64,000 nucleotides of DNA from Ferrimonas sp. YFM (GTDB taxonomy: Bacteria; Pseudomonadota; Gammaproteobacteria; Enterobacterales; Shewanellaceae): the NCBI RefSeq assembly GCF_030296015.1, contig NZ_AP027368.1, forward strand, positions 4,450,839 to 4,514,838, read 5' to 3'. The position numbers and the translations under genes are program-made. Shown here piece by piece: positions 1 to 8,481 of the stretch. The notes below the pieces were generated by a model, which saw nothing but the letters and a program-made list of their open reading frames with translations, was not told the origin of the DNA and made no database searches. The first letter of the stretch is position 1; every line of letters starts with the position of its first letter.

Positions 1-85
1 AGCCACGGTGGCGGGTCACCCGCAGTACACGCTCCAAAACCTCTGGCGCCGGGTTCATCTCGATATACAAAGTGTGCTGACTCAT
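1..85 (-). CDS. ilvM: Acetolactate synthase II small (regulatory) subunit, 5' fragment
   Basis: Only the first 28 codons lie in the window; the gene runs off the left edge. The start ATG overlaps the ilvG stop in an ATGA arrangement (82-85), which is typical of translational coupling between the two subunits. The visible N-terminus ([20 protein letters not shown]) reads like the beginning of the ACT-type IlvM domain, where the beta strand is followed by a helix. IlvM binds the IlvG catalytic subunit and is needed for full acetolactate synthase activity. The call rests on position and this short match. Confidence 0.85.
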   Translation of the reverse strand, partial: MSQHTLYIEMNPAPEVLERVLRVTRHRG

Positions 86-1734
86 GACTGCTTCTCCATC
101 ATATCGCTATTGGATGCCCCGGGTGGTACCAGAGGCCAGACGTTTTCTTTTTCGGAGATGGACACGTGTAAAAGGAAAGGTCCATCGCTGTTTATCAGTT
201 GTTCCAGAGCTTCCTCCACCTGGTCTTCACGCCAGATGTGGGCCCCAGGGATATCGAAGGCCGCCGCCATGGCCACGAACTCCGGGTTGTCGGACAGGTT
301 GGTTTCGCTGTAGCGCTCCTCGAAGAACAGCTCCTGCCACTGCTTCACCATGCCCAGGCGCTGGTTGTCCAGCAGCAGGATCTTCACCGGCAGCTTGGCC
401 CGCTTGATGGTGGTCAGCTCCTGGCAGTTCATCATGAAAGAGCCATCACCTGAGACCACCAGCACCGGCTTGTCCGGGTGGGCAAACTGGGCGCCGATGC
501 CCACCGGCAGGCCGAAACCCATGGTGCCCAGGCCGGCACTGGAGAGGTGAGTCTCAGGGCCGTCGAACTCCATGTGCTGAGCCACCCACATCTGATGCTG
601 ACCCACGTCGCAGGCCACGGTGCTGCCCTTGGGCAGGCGATCGGAGATGGTCTTGAGCAGCCTGGGGGCAAAGATCCCCTCGAAGGGGGCGTCATACTTG
701 AACGCCCAGTCTCGGGAGCGCTGGTCACAGAGGTCACGCCACTGACCACACTCCAGCGCCATCGCCATGGCCGGCAGCACCTGCTTGAGATCGGCGCTGT
801 GGCTCAGGTGGGCTGCCTTACGCTTAGAGAACTCCGCCGGGTCGATGTCCAGGTGAATCACCTGGGCGTCTGGAGCGAAGGTGTCCAAGCGGCCGGTTAC
901 CCGGTCGTCAAAGCGGGCACCGACGGCGATCAGCAGGTCACACTCCTGTACCGCCATGTTGGCCGCCTTGGTGCCGTGCATCCCCAGCATCCCCATGTAG
1001 CCCGGCGTCCCTGGAGCCACGGCGCCGATCCCTTTGAGGGTAGCCACCGAAGGCATGCCTGTGGTGTCGATAAACTGACGCAGCTCGGCAACGGCGTCCG
1101 CCATGCCAACACCACCACCCACATAGAGGACAGGGCGCTTGGCCGCTTTCAACATCTGGTGCGCACGCTCCAGAGGGAAGTCGCCGATGCCGGCGGTACC
1201 ATTAGTGTGGGCGGTCAGGGGCGGGTGATACTCCACCATCCCCTGCTGAATGTCCTTGGGAATGTCCACCAGTACCGGGCCAGGGCGCCCCTCTGCCGCC
1301 AGGGCAAACGCCTGCTGCAGGGTGTCACACAGCTCATCGGCAGTGCGCACCAGGAAACTGTGCTTGGTGCAGGCCAGAGACAGGCCCAGCACATCGATCT
1401 CCTGGAAGGCGTCAGTGCCTATGGCCGCATTGGGCACCTGACCGGTGATGGCGACCAGCGGAATGGAATCCATGTACGCGTCCGCCAGGGCCGTCAACAG
1501 GTTGGTGGCGCCCGGACCTGAAGTGGCAATGCACACCCCGGTCTTGCCTGAGGCACGGGCGTAACCAATAGCGGCGAAGGCCGCCCCCTGCTCATGGCGA
1601 GTCAGGGTGTGGTTGACGGACGAGTCGAGCATGGCATCGTAAACGGGCATGATGGCACCGCCGGGATAGCCAAACACGGTATCCACCCCGAATCCTTCCA
1701 ATGTACGAATAACTGCTTCCGCTCCGCTGATCAT
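82..1734 (-). CDS. ilvG: Acetolactate synthase II large (catalytic) subunit
   Basis: ThDP-dependent enzyme that condenses two pyruvates to acetolactate, or pyruvate with 2-oxobutyrate, in valine, leucine and isoleucine synthesis. At 550 aa it has the length of IlvG. The catalytic glutamate sits in HEQGA (E48), and the ThDP/Mg motif begins at GDGSFMMN (about residue 430) with the downstream [13 protein letters not shown] segment typical of the family. It lies 4 bp downstream of ilvC on the same strand and overlaps ilvM by 4 bp, so the three genes should share one attenuated transcript. The frame is intact, unlike the frameshifted ilvG of E. coli K-12. Confidence 0.96.
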   Translation of the reverse strand: MISGAEAVIRTLEGFGVDTVFGYPGGAIMPVYDAMLDSSVNHTLTRHEQGAAFAAIGYARASGKTGVCIATSGPGATNLLTALADAYMDSIPLVAITGQVPNAAIGTDAFQEIDVLGLSLACTKHSFLVRTADELCDTLQQAFALAAEGRPGPVLVDIPKDIQQGMVEYHPPLTAHTNGTAGIGDFPLERAHQMLKAAKRPVLYVGGGVGMADAVAELRQFIDTTGMPSVATLKGIGAVAPGTPGYMGMLGMHGTKAANMAVQECDLLIAVGARFDDRVTGRLDTFAPDAQVIHLDIDPAEFSKRKAAHLSHSADLKQVLPAMAMALECGQWRDLCDQRSRDWAFKYDAPFEGIFAPRLLKTISDRLPKGSTVACDVGQHQMWVAQHMEFDGPETHLSSAGLGTMGFGLPVGIGAQFAHPDKPVLVVSGDGSFMMNCQELTTIKRAKLPVKILLLDNQRLGMVKQWQELFFEERYSETNLSDNPEFVAMAAAFDIPGAHIWREDQVEEALEQLINSDGPFLLHVSISEKENVWPLVPPGASNSDMMEKQS

Positions 1735-1738
1735 CGGC

Positions 1739-2737
1739 TTACTCCCCTCGGTTCAACCAGCTCATGCGGCTGCGCAGTTCGGCACCAACCTTCTCGATTG
1801 GGTGCTCACACTCCGCCTTCTGGGCGGCTCGGTAGTTGGTGCTGCCAGCCTTGTACTCTTCCACCCACTGACGGGTGAATTCGCCGGACTGAATCTCAGC
1901 CAACACCTGCTTCATGGTCTCCTTGGCGCGGTCATCGACGATGCGGTCACCACGGGTCAGGGCGCCGTAAGCCGCCGTGTCGGAAACAAACTCGTGCATG
2001 CGGGAGATGCCGCCCTCGTACAGCAGGTCAACAATCAGCTTCAGCTCGTGCAGACACTCGAAGTAGGCCAGCTCAGGCTGGTAACCCGCCTCAACCAGGG
2101 TCTCCCAACCCTTGCGCACCATGGCCACCGCGCCACCACACAGCACCGCCTGCTCACCGAAGAGATCGGTCTCGGTCTCCTCCTTGAAGTTGGTGGTCAG
2201 TACACCGCCACGGGTGCCGCCGATGGCATCGGCGTAAGCCAGGGCCTTGGCGTGGGCATAGCCGGTGGCATCCTGGTGCACCGCCATCAAGCAGGGAACA
2301 CCGGCGCCCTTCTCATACTCGGTACGAACCAGGTAACCCGGTCCCTTGGGGGCCACCATGGTCACGTCGATGTTGGCGGCGGGTTCGATCATGCCGTAGT
2401 GAACGTTCAGGCCGTGGCTGAACATCAGCATGGCGCCCTCTTTGATGTTGGGCTCGATGTGCTCCTTGTAGCAGTCCGCCTGGGCCATATCGGGGATCAG
2501 CACCATAACAACGTCGGCGTCGCGTACCGCTTCGGCGAAGGGAACGGGCTGCCAGCCCTCCTCTTCCGCCTGCTTCCAGCTGGCACCGCCAGGGCGCAGG
2601 CCGATGACTACATTCACTCCGCTGTCGCGCAGGTTCAGGGACTGGCCGCGGCCCTGGCTGCCATAGCCGAGGACAGCGACGGTCTTGCCTTGCAATAAAC
2701 TCGGGTTGGCGTCAGCTTGGTGATACATCTGGGTCAT
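1739..2737 (-). CDS. ilvC: Ketol-acid reductoisomerase (NADP+), short class I form
   Basis: Converts acetolactate or acetohydroxybutyrate to the dihydroxy acid, using NAD(P)H and Mg2+. The 332-aa length and a single C-terminal knotted domain mark it as class I, not the ~490-aa class II enzyme of E. coli. The Rossmann motif is GYGSQG (residues 24-29). The following segment reads [12 protein letters not shown], whereas many class I enzymes have HAHALN there. FSHGLNVH holds the catalytic histidine region, and [12 protein letters not shown] holds the metal-binding Asp/Glu. It is the first structural gene after the ilvL leader and attenuator, so its expression is probably coupled to branched-chain aminoacyl-tRNA supply. 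Confidence 0.95.
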   Translation of the reverse strand: MTQMYHQADANPSLLQGKTVAVLGYGSQGRGQSLNLRDSGVNVVIGLRPGGASWKQAEEEGWQPVPFAEAVRDADVVMVLIPDMAQADCYKEHIEPNIKEGAMLMFSHGLNVHYGMIEPAANIDVTMVAPKGPGYLVRTEYEKGAGVPCLMAVHQDATGYAHAKALAYADAIGGTRGGVLTTNFKEETETDLFGEQAVLCGGAVAMVRKGWETLVEAGYQPELAYFECLHELKLIVDLLYEGGISRMHEFVSDTAAYGALTRGDRIVDDRAKETMKQVLAEIQSGEFTRQWVEEYKAGSTNYRAAQKAECEHPIEKVGAELRSRMSWLNRGE

Positions 2738-2763
2738 GGTTGCTTCTCTCCGTGGACTACAGG

Positions 2764-2800
2764 GTAAAAAAAACCCCCCGGACCTTTCGGTGCGGGGGGT
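2764..2800 (-). terminator. ilv attenuator terminator
   Basis: On the minus strand a long GC hairpin (stem roughly 2773-2800, GAAA loop with CACC/GGTC flanks and six-G/six-C arms) is followed by eight T residues. It lies between the ilvL stop (2818) and the ilvC start (2737). Its placement and strength match the attenuator of ilv leader regions, in which ribosome stalling on leader Val/Leu/Ile codons prevents the hairpin from terminating transcription. Confidence 0.9.
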
Positions 2801-2817
2801 GGCTGTTTGGTTGACGT

Positions 2818-2919
2818 CTAGGCTGATTGTGCCTGAACCAAACGCGTTCCCCCGCCGGTGATAATAATCACCACGGTCAGGACCACGACTAGGACTAGGT
2901 TCAGGGTTACAGGCATCAT
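2818..2919 (-). CDS. ilvL: ilv operon leader peptide
   Basis: A 33-codon ORF (MMPVTLNLVLVVVLTVVIII then TGGGTRLVQAQSA). Residues 4-20 are almost all Val, Leu or Ile, the regulatory amino acids of this operon. The stop is 18 bp before the attenuator hairpin. A second in-frame ATG at 2916 could be the true start. The role is transcription attenuation; the peptide itself is probably not functional. Here the leader precedes ilvC, whereas in E. coli it precedes ilvG. Confidence 0.9.
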   Translation of the reverse strand: MMPVTLNLVLVVVLTVVIIITGGGTRLVQAQSA

Positions 2920-3145
2920 CGGTTCGATTCCTACGTCTTTTTCTCTTGTTGGTGACCCCCGCAAAGGCGTTTTGCGGACAGGTCGAAATTTAAGCTTATT
3001 TAGAATTAGCACACCCAAATTAACGATGCAAAGAAAATTTTCCATTTGTGAGAAAAAGAGAAATGTAACCAAATATTACAAACACAGTGTTCTCTGAGAA
3101 GGCGCTAAAATGGAGGGTAACCACGCAGTTGCAAGGAGGCAATTT

Positions 3146-4666
3146 ATGGCGTTGGCTCAAGTTTTTACCCGCGCGGAACTGGGGATGGACGCCCCGCTGA
3201 TCCGGGTGGAGGTGCACATCAGCGGTGGCCTGCCCAGCGTCACCCTGGTGGGATTGCCGGAAGCCTCGGTGAGGGAATCCAGGGAGCGGGTGCGCGCCGC
3301 CCTGAGCAGTTGCGGCTTTCAGTTTCCCGCCCGTCGGGTGACGGTCAACCTGGCCCCGGCAGAGCTGCCCAAACAGGGGGGGCGTTTCGACCTGGCCATC
3401 GCCCTGGGGATCCTGTGCGCCACGGGCCAACTTCCTGGAACATGCCTTAAAAATCGGGAGTTTTTCGGCGAACTGTCTCTATCTGGCGAGATAAGGCCCT
3501 GCTCCGGACTGCTGCCCGCCGCCCTGGCCGCCAAGGCAACGGGGCGGCAGATGGTGGTCCCCACCCAGGGCAGTGCCGAACTGTCCCTGGTGCCTGACCT
3601 GGATGCCCTGACGGCCCCCAGCCTGCCGCTGCTGGTGGCTGCCCTGACCGGCCAGGAACCTCTGGATCCCATACAGCAGACTTTGTCTCAGCCCGACATG
3701 CGGCACCGGGATCAGGATCTCAGCGAAGTGATCGGCCAGCAACAGGGCAAACTGGCGCTGATGATCGCCGCCAGCGGCGGTCACAATCTATTGCTGATGG
3801 GACCCCCTGGCACAGGCAAGACCATGCTGGCCAGCCGCCTGTGCGATCTGCTGCCCCAGTTGCAGGTGGCCAGCGCCCTGGAAGTGGCGGCCATCCACTC
3901 AGTCGCCGGGCTGTCCCGGTCACCGGCCCAGCTGCTTCACCGGCCGTTTCGTGCCCCCCACCACTCCAGCTCGGCGGTCTCCCTGGTGGGAGGCGGCAGC
4001 CTGCCCAAACCCGGAGAGATCTCCCTGGCACACCACGGCGTGCTGTTTCTTGATGAGCTGCCCGAGTTTCCCCGCACCGTACTGGACAGCCTGAGGGAGC
4101 CACTGGAATCTGGCGAGGTGGTGATCTCCCGGGCCGCCGCCAAACTGCGCTACCCAGCCCAGTTTCAACTGGTGGCGGCGATGAACCCCAGCCCCTGCGG
4201 CGAAACCGGCCCCCAAAGCCGCTCTACCCCGGACCAGATCCGCCGCTACCTGGGGCGGCTCTCCGGCCCCTTCCTGGACCGATTCGATCTGACGGTAGAG
4301 GTGGCAAGGCTCCCGCCAGGGGAGCTGACCCGCCAGCATCAGCCTCAGGGCCTGACCACAGAGGAGGCCAGGGCCCAGGTGTTGGCAGCGCGGGAGCGTG
4401 CCATGGCTCGCCAGGGGACCCTCAATGCCCGGCTTTCCCCGTCGGCATTGGGCAGCGAAGCCAAGATAGAGCAGGATGCCGCCGCCTTCGCCGAGCAGGG
4501 GCTCAACCGGCTTAGGCTCTCAGCTCGGGCCTTTCATCGCATATTGCGGGTCAGCCGCACCCTGGCGGATCTTCAGCAGCAGGATTGGGTGACCCGATCC
4601 CACGTGGCCAAGGCCTTTGGCTTCAGGGCCATGGACAAGCTGATGGCGCAGCTGAGGCTGGAGTAG
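3146..4666 (+). CDS. comM: YifB/ComM-family Mg chelatase-like AAA+ ATPase
   Basis: 506-aa AAA+ protein of the YifB/ComM family. ComM of Vibrio cholerae is a branch-migration helicase that helps integrate DNA taken up by transformation. The N-terminal ~200 residues form the Lon-protease-like (ChlI) domain. GPPGTGKT is Walker A near residue 225, LFLDELPEF is Walker B, and the C-terminal Mg-chelatase lid ends in AFGFRAMDKL. The ATG at 3146 is chosen over an upstream in-frame ATG (3110) because a strong AAGGAGG lies 6 bp before it. It is transcribed divergently from ilvL, as yifB is in E. coli. Confidence 0.93.
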   Translation: MALAQVFTRAELGMDAPLIRVEVHISGGLPSVTLVGLPEASVRESRERVRAALSSCGFQFPARRVTVNLAPAELPKQGGRFDLAIALGILCATGQLPGTCLKNREFFGELSLSGEIRPCSGLLPAALAAKATGRQMVVPTQGSAELSLVPDLDALTAPSLPLLVAALTGQEPLDPIQQTLSQPDMRHRDQDLSEVIGQQQGKLALMIAASGGHNLLLMGPPGTGKTMLASRLCDLLPQLQVASALEVAAIHSVAGLSRSPAQLLHRPFRAPHHSSSAVSLVGGGSLPKPGEISLAHHGVLFLDELPEFPRTVLDSLREPLESGEVVISRAAAKLRYPAQFQLVAAMNPSPCGETGPQSRSTPDQIRRYLGRLSGPFLDRFDLTVEVARLPPGELTRQHQPQGLTTEEARAQVLAARERAMARQGTLNARLSPSALGSEAKIEQDAAAFAEQGLNRLRLSARAFHRILRVSRTLADLQQQDWVTRSHVAKAFGFRAMDKLMAQLRLE

Positions 4667-4670
4667 TACA

Positions 4671-4720
4671 GAGACAAAGGCAGATCCGCCTTGAGACAAA
4701 GGCAGATCCGCCTTGAGACA
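4671..4720 (+). repeat. 22-bp tandem repeat with internal hairpin
   Basis: Two perfect 22-bp copies (4671-4692 and 4693-4714) and a 6-base start of a third follow the comM stop directly. Each unit holds the near-palindrome AAGGC-AGATCC-GCCTT, so the transcript would form two small stem-loops in series. There is no T-run. It may be a weak or Rho-linked 3' end for comM; this function is inferred. Confidence 0.7.
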
Positions 4721-4767
4721 CTGGTCAGAGCTGTTTAACATATCCCCAAGTTTAGCCTGCGTCACGG

Positions 4768-5655
4768 ATGGATCTGTTGAACACTTTACGCGGACTGTTG
4801 GCCTTTTCCGGCTACGTCATCAACACCCTGTTCTGGTTTCCCGTGGTCTTCGGCCTGGGATTGCTGAAACTGCTGCCCATCACCTCACTGAAGCGCGCCT
4901 GCAGCTGGGCCGCCGACCAATGTGCCACCGCCTGGATCAGCATCAACAACCTCAATCAGGCGGTGCTCAGCGGCAGCCGGATGGTGGTGCACTCCCTGCC
5001 GGACCTCTCCCCCAGCCAGTGGTATATGGTGATCTCCAACCACCAGTCCTGGGTAGATATCCTGGTGCTGCAACGCCTGTTCAACCGCCGCATCCCCTTC
5101 ATCAAGTTCTTCCTCAAGTGGGAGCTGATCTTCGTGCCGGTCATCGGCCTGTGCTGGTGGGCACTGGATTTTCCCTTTATGCGCCGCTTCTCCTCCCAGT
5201 ACCTGAAGAAGAACCCGCATATGAAGGGAAAAGACATTGAAACAACAAAAAAAGCCTGCGAAAAGTACAAGACTTCACCGGTCACCATCATGAATTTCGT
5301 CGAGGGCACCCGCTTTACAGAGGCCAAGCGGGACAGGCAAAATTCCCCCTTTTCGCAACTGCTCAGACCAAAGGCAGGGGGTTTAGCCTTTACCCTAGAC
5401 GCCATGGGACCCAAGTTACAGCGGATGCTGGATGTCACCATCTACTACCCGAATGGCGCCCCCAGCTTCTGGGATTACCTCTGCGGCCGGGTCCCGGAGA
5501 TCCGGGTCAGCGTGGACCAACGCTCTCTGGAGGAGCTCCACGCCATCGGCTACGACTCCCCGGAGCAGAGGGCCGAGTTCCAACAGTGGCTCAATGGCCT
5601 GTGGCATGAGAAGCAGCGGCAATTGTCCGACTGCAGTAACGATGAACACCGATAG
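4768..5655 (+). CDS. PlsC/YihG-family acyltransferase, copy 1
   Basis: 295-aa membrane-associated acyltransferase of the lysophosphatidate acyltransferase (PlsC) superfamily, closest in pattern to YihG. The catalytic HX4D motif is NHQSWVD near residue 90, the glycerophosphate-binding motif is FVEGTRFT near residue 176, and RPKAGGLAF corresponds to block IV. One or two hydrophobic segments at residues 5-40 anchor it to the membrane. It probably acylates lysophosphatidic acid at sn-2, but the acyl preference cannot be read from sequence. A close paralogue begins 3 bp downstream. The Shine-Dalgarno sequence is weak, and transcription may come from upstream of the 22-bp repeats. Confidence 0.88.
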   Translation: MDLLNTLRGLLAFSGYVINTLFWFPVVFGLGLLKLLPITSLKRACSWAADQCATAWISINNLNQAVLSGSRMVVHSLPDLSPSQWYMVISNHQSWVDILVLQRLFNRRIPFIKFFLKWELIFVPVIGLCWWALDFPFMRRFSSQYLKKNPHMKGKDIETTKKACEKYKTSPVTIMNFVEGTRFTEAKRDRQNSPFSQLLRPKAGGLAFTLDAMGPKLQRMLDVTIYYPNGAPSFWDYLCGRVPEIRVSVDQRSLEELHAIGYDSPEQRAEFQQWLNGLWHEKQRQLSDCSNDEHR

Positions 5656-5658
5656 ACT

Positions 5659-6597
5659 ATGTTGAATTTTCTTCCCAGCCCCGTGCTGTTTTTGCTAAAC
5701 GCCACCCTGGCGGCGTTGAACATCGCACTCTGGAGCACCCTGATCCTGATGCTGGCGCTGTTCAAGCTGGTGCTGCCCATCAAGGTGGTGCGGCTCAAAC
5801 TGACCGCCATGGCCAACGGCTGCATGAGATACTGGGTGGTGCTCAACCACGCCATCTTCGGCCTGACCACCCGCACCCGTTGGGACATCACCGGCCTGGA
5901 TGAGCGACTCAGCACCCGTGGCTGGTACCTGGTGCTCTCCAACCATATGAGCTGGGCCGATATCTTCGTGGTCTCCATCGTGCTGCGGGACAAGATCCCC
6001 ATGCTCAAGTTCTTCCTCAAGCATCAGCTGATCTACATTCCCCTGATGGGCATAGCCTGCTGGGCCCTGGACATGCCCTTTATGCGCCGCTACTCCAAAT
6101 CCCAGGTAGCCAAAAACCCCAAACTCAAGGGGAAGGATATCGAGACCACCCGCAAGGCGTGCGCCAAGTTCCGGGATATGCCCACCTCAGTGATCAACTT
6201 TATCGAGGGTTCGCGGCTCACTCCGGAGAAACACAAGCGCCAGCGCAGCCCCTACCGCTATCTGCTGAAACCCAAGGCCGGAGGCATCGCCTTCGCCATG
6301 GCCACCCTGGGGGATCAGTTCCGCCATGTGGTGGACCTGACCATCGTCTACCCCGGCGCCCGGGATAAAATCATGGCCTCCCTGCTCGGCGGTGAGCTGG
6401 AAACCATCGCCGTCGACGTCCGGGTCATCCCCATGTCCGAAGTCCCCCAAGGGGATTACGACAGGGATAAGGAGTATCGGGTCGAGTTTCAGCGCTGGCT
6501 CAACGAGCTGTGGCAGGAGAAGGACCACAAGATTGAGCAGCTGCTGCAGGAGCATGCCACCGCCCAGGGGTTTTACCGGACACTGGCGTCAAAGTGA
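5659..6597 (+). CDS. PlsC/YihG-family acyltransferase, copy 2
   Basis: 312-aa paralogue of the preceding gene with the same architecture. It has an N-terminal membrane segment, HX4D as NHMSWAD, the FIEGSRLTPEK block, and KPKAGGIAF. The two proteins share strings such as ALDMPFMRRYS / ALDFPFMRRFS, so a tandem duplication is evident. The stop of copy 1 and this start are 3 bp apart, indicating co-translation. The second enzyme may have a different acyl-chain or lysophospholipid preference, as proposed for multiple PlsC paralogues in cold-adapted Shewanella. That is family knowledge, not visible here. Confidence 0.88.
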   Translation: MLNFLPSPVLFLLNATLAALNIALWSTLILMLALFKLVLPIKVVRLKLTAMANGCMRYWVVLNHAIFGLTTRTRWDITGLDERLSTRGWYLVLSNHMSWADIFVVSIVLRDKIPMLKFFLKHQLIYIPLMGIACWALDMPFMRRYSKSQVAKNPKLKGKDIETTRKACAKFRDMPTSVINFIEGSRLTPEKHKRQRSPYRYLLKPKAGGIAFAMATLGDQFRHVVDLTIVYPGARDKIMASLLGGELETIAVDVRVIPMSEVPQGDYDRDKEYRVEFQRWLNELWQEKDHKIEQLLQEHATAQGFYRTLASK

Positions 6598-6611
6598 CTC
6601 TCAGTTCAACA

Positions 6612-6639
6612 AAAAAAGGCTCCTTTGGGGGCCTTTTTT
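6612..6639 (+). terminator. Rho-independent terminator after the acyltransferase pair
   Basis: Hairpin GGCTCC-TTTG-GGGGCC extended by A/T pairing and followed by six T residues, 15 bp past the second acyltransferase stop. The A-run on the other arm could also make it work on the opposite strand. Confidence 0.85.
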
Positions 6640-6651
6640 GATCCTGAGGCA

Positions 6652-6680
6652 TTGTCGACAACGCCTCGAGTTGTTGACAA
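6652..6680. promoter_or_regulatory. Two TTGTYGACAA palindromes upstream of the prp regulator
   Basis: TTGTCGACAA at 6652-6661 is a perfect 10-bp palindrome. TTGTTGACAA at 6671-6680 matches it except for one base. Their centres are 19 bp apart. A third copy lies at 6817-6826. The repetition in an otherwise unstructured AT-rich region before a GntR-family gene suggests operators for that regulator. Confidence 0.6.
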
Positions 6681-6816
6681 TAAGACGCAGATAAATATTT
6701 ATCATCAGCATTTTCACCCTGATTCAATAACAAAATAAACACAACACAATCAATGATTTAAATGCACAAGCCCCGCTGAACGCCACTCAGATTACACTAA
6801 CGTCTAAGTTAACACA

Positions 6817-6826
6817 TTGTTGACAA
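6817..6826. promoter_or_regulatory. Third TTGTTGACAA box, proximal to the prp operon start
   Basis: Identical to the box at 6671-6680 and 56 bp before the regulator ATG. This is a position where bound repressor would overlap the promoter or early transcript of the GntR-prpBCD-prpF operon. The operator role is inferred from repetition and position only. Confidence 0.55.
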
Positions 6827-6881
6827 TCGATCGAAATGCGCCCAAGCTGTGACCCATGTCTCACTTGGTGCTTTTTTGATC

Positions 6882-7556
6882 ATGGCCGAATCCCAACGTC
6901 AACTGACCCTGGCAGACCAGCTGGCTCACAAGCTGCAAGTGGCCATAGTCCAGGGCGAGATCTCTGCCGGCAGCAAGATCAATGAACAGGAGCTGGCCGC
7001 ACGCTACGGCGTCAGCCGCGGCCCTCTGCGGGAAGCCCTGCAGAAACTGGAACGGCGCCGCCTGGTGGTTAAGGCGCCCCACATCGGTGCCAGGGTCGCC
7101 CAACTGACCCCGGAAGAGCTGGGAGACCTCTACCAAGTTCGGGCCGAACTTGAAGCCATGGCCTGCCGCCTGGCCGCCAGCCGCATCAGCGCCAGCCAGC
7201 TGGCCCAGTTGCAGCTGCTGCTCAAACGCCAAGAAAAGGTGTTCACCGATCAGAGCGGCGACTACGCCCTGTTTGACGACATCGACTTTCACCTGGGCAT
7301 CATTCACGCCAGTGGCAACCAGACCCTGATCCACACCCTGACCGACGACCTTTACCACCTGCTGCAGATGTACCGCAACCAGTGCAGCAGTGGTCGCCGT
7401 CCCATGGAAGCCCTGGCCCAACACCGACGAATTCTGGACGCCATCGCCGACGGCGATGGTGAGCTTGCCGCCCTGCTGATGCGCCGCCACATCGAGTCTG
7501 GCCGCGCCAACACAGAGCGGGTACTGAGAAACCAAATGGAGGAGATTTCAGGATGA
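6882..7556 (+). CDS. GntR-family (FCD subfamily) regulator of propionate catabolism
   Basis: 224-aa regulator. An N-terminal winged helix ([20 protein letters not shown] is the recognition region, residues ~36-55) is followed by an FCD ligand-binding domain with metal-type residues in [16 protein letters not shown]. The ATG at 6882 is preferred to the in-frame GTG at 6849 because family N-termini begin close to this point. The gene overlaps prpB by 4 bp (ATGA), so it is autoregulated with the operon. The same gene order with a GntR regulator occurs in Shewanella. The ligand is probably a methylcitrate-cycle intermediate (inference). Confidence 0.9.
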   Translation: MAESQRQLTLADQLAHKLQVAIVQGEISAGSKINEQELAARYGVSRGPLREALQKLERRRLVVKAPHIGARVAQLTPEELGDLYQVRAELEAMACRLAASRISASQLAQLQLLLKRQEKVFTDQSGDYALFDDIDFHLGIIHASGNQTLIHTLTDDLYHLLQMYRNQCSSGRRPMEALAQHRRILDAIADGDGELAALLMRRHIESGRANTERVLRNQMEEISG

Positions 7557-8437
7557 CCATCCCAACCCCGGGCCAGCGTTTTCGCGACGCCGTAGCCAAC
7601 GCCAAGCCGCTGCAGATTGTCGGCACCATCAACGCCTACATGGCCCTGATGGCCGAACAGAGCGGCCATCAGGCCCTGTACCTCTCCGGTGCCGGGGTGG
7701 CCAACGCCTCCTTTGGCCTGCCGGATCTGGGCATGACCTCCATGAACGACGTGGTGATCGACGCCAGTCGCATCACCGCCGCCACCGATCTGCCCCTGCT
7801 GGTGGACATCGACACCGGCTGGGGCGGCGCCTTCAACATCGCCCGCACCATCCGCGAGTTCGAGCGTGCCGGCGTGGCCGCAGTGCACATGGAAGACCAG
7901 GTGGCCCAGAAGCGCTGTGGTCACCGCCCCAACAAGGCGGTGGTGAGCGTGGAGGAGATGTGCGACCGCATCAAAGCGGCGGTGGATGCCCGCCGTGACG
8001 ACAGCTTCGTCATCATGGCCCGTACCGACGCGGTGGCGGTCGAGGGACTGGAGAGCGGCATCGAGCGGGCTCAGGCCTACCTGGAGGCCGGAGCCGACAT
8101 GATCTTCGCCGAAGCCCTGACCGAGCTGGATCACTACCGTCAGTTCAAGGCCCAGGTGAAGGCGCCGATCCTGGCCAACATGACCGAGTTTGGTAAGACC
8201 GAACTGTTTGGCAAAGAGGAGCTGTTCGAGGCCGGCGCCGACATGGTGCTCTACCCTCTGTCCGCCTTCCGCGCCGCCAATGCCGCCGCCCTCAACGTCT
8301 ATGAGGCGCTTAAGACCGACGGTCATCAGCGCAGCCAGGTTGAGAACATGCAGACCCGCATGGACCTGTACAAATTCCTCGGCTATCACGACTACGAGCA
8401 GAAACTGGATCAGCTGTTCGCCGACAGCAAGGCGTAA
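7553..8437 (+). CDS. prpB: 2-Methylisocitrate lyase
   Basis: 294-aa member of the isocitrate lyase/PEP mutase superfamily. It cleaves 2-methylisocitrate to pyruvate and succinate, the last step of the 2-methylcitrate cycle for propionyl-CoA use. The active-site loop motif KRCGH occupies residues 120-124, with the catalytic cysteine at C122. VDIDTGWGG holds the Mg-binding aspartates, and MARTDA follows near residue 160. The start codon overlaps the regulator stop, and prpC follows after 44 bp. Confidence 0.97.
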   Translation: MTIPTPGQRFRDAVANAKPLQIVGTINAYMALMAEQSGHQALYLSGAGVANASFGLPDLGMTSMNDVVIDASRITAATDLPLLVDIDTGWGGAFNIARTIREFERAGVAAVHMEDQVAQKRCGHRPNKAVVSVEEMCDRIKAAVDARRDDSFVIMARTDAVAVEGLESGIERAQAYLEAGADMIFAEALTELDHYRQFKAQVKAPILANMTEFGKTELFGKEELFEAGADMVLYPLSAFRAANAAALNVYEALKTDGHQRSQVENMQTRMDLYKFLGYHDYEQKLDQLFADSKA

Positions 8438-8481
8438 CCCATCCAGTCCAAAGAGCAACTTCAGGAGAGAAGGAAAGAATC

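Noticed and set aside
3110-3145. Upstream ATG as the comM start
   Set aside because: It has no ribosome-binding site and extends the protein beyond the family N-terminus, while AAGGAGG stands before the ATG at 3146.
6849-6866. CRP site in TGTGACCCATGTCTCACT
   Set aside because: The half-sites are separated by eight bases, not six, so the match to the CRP consensus fails.
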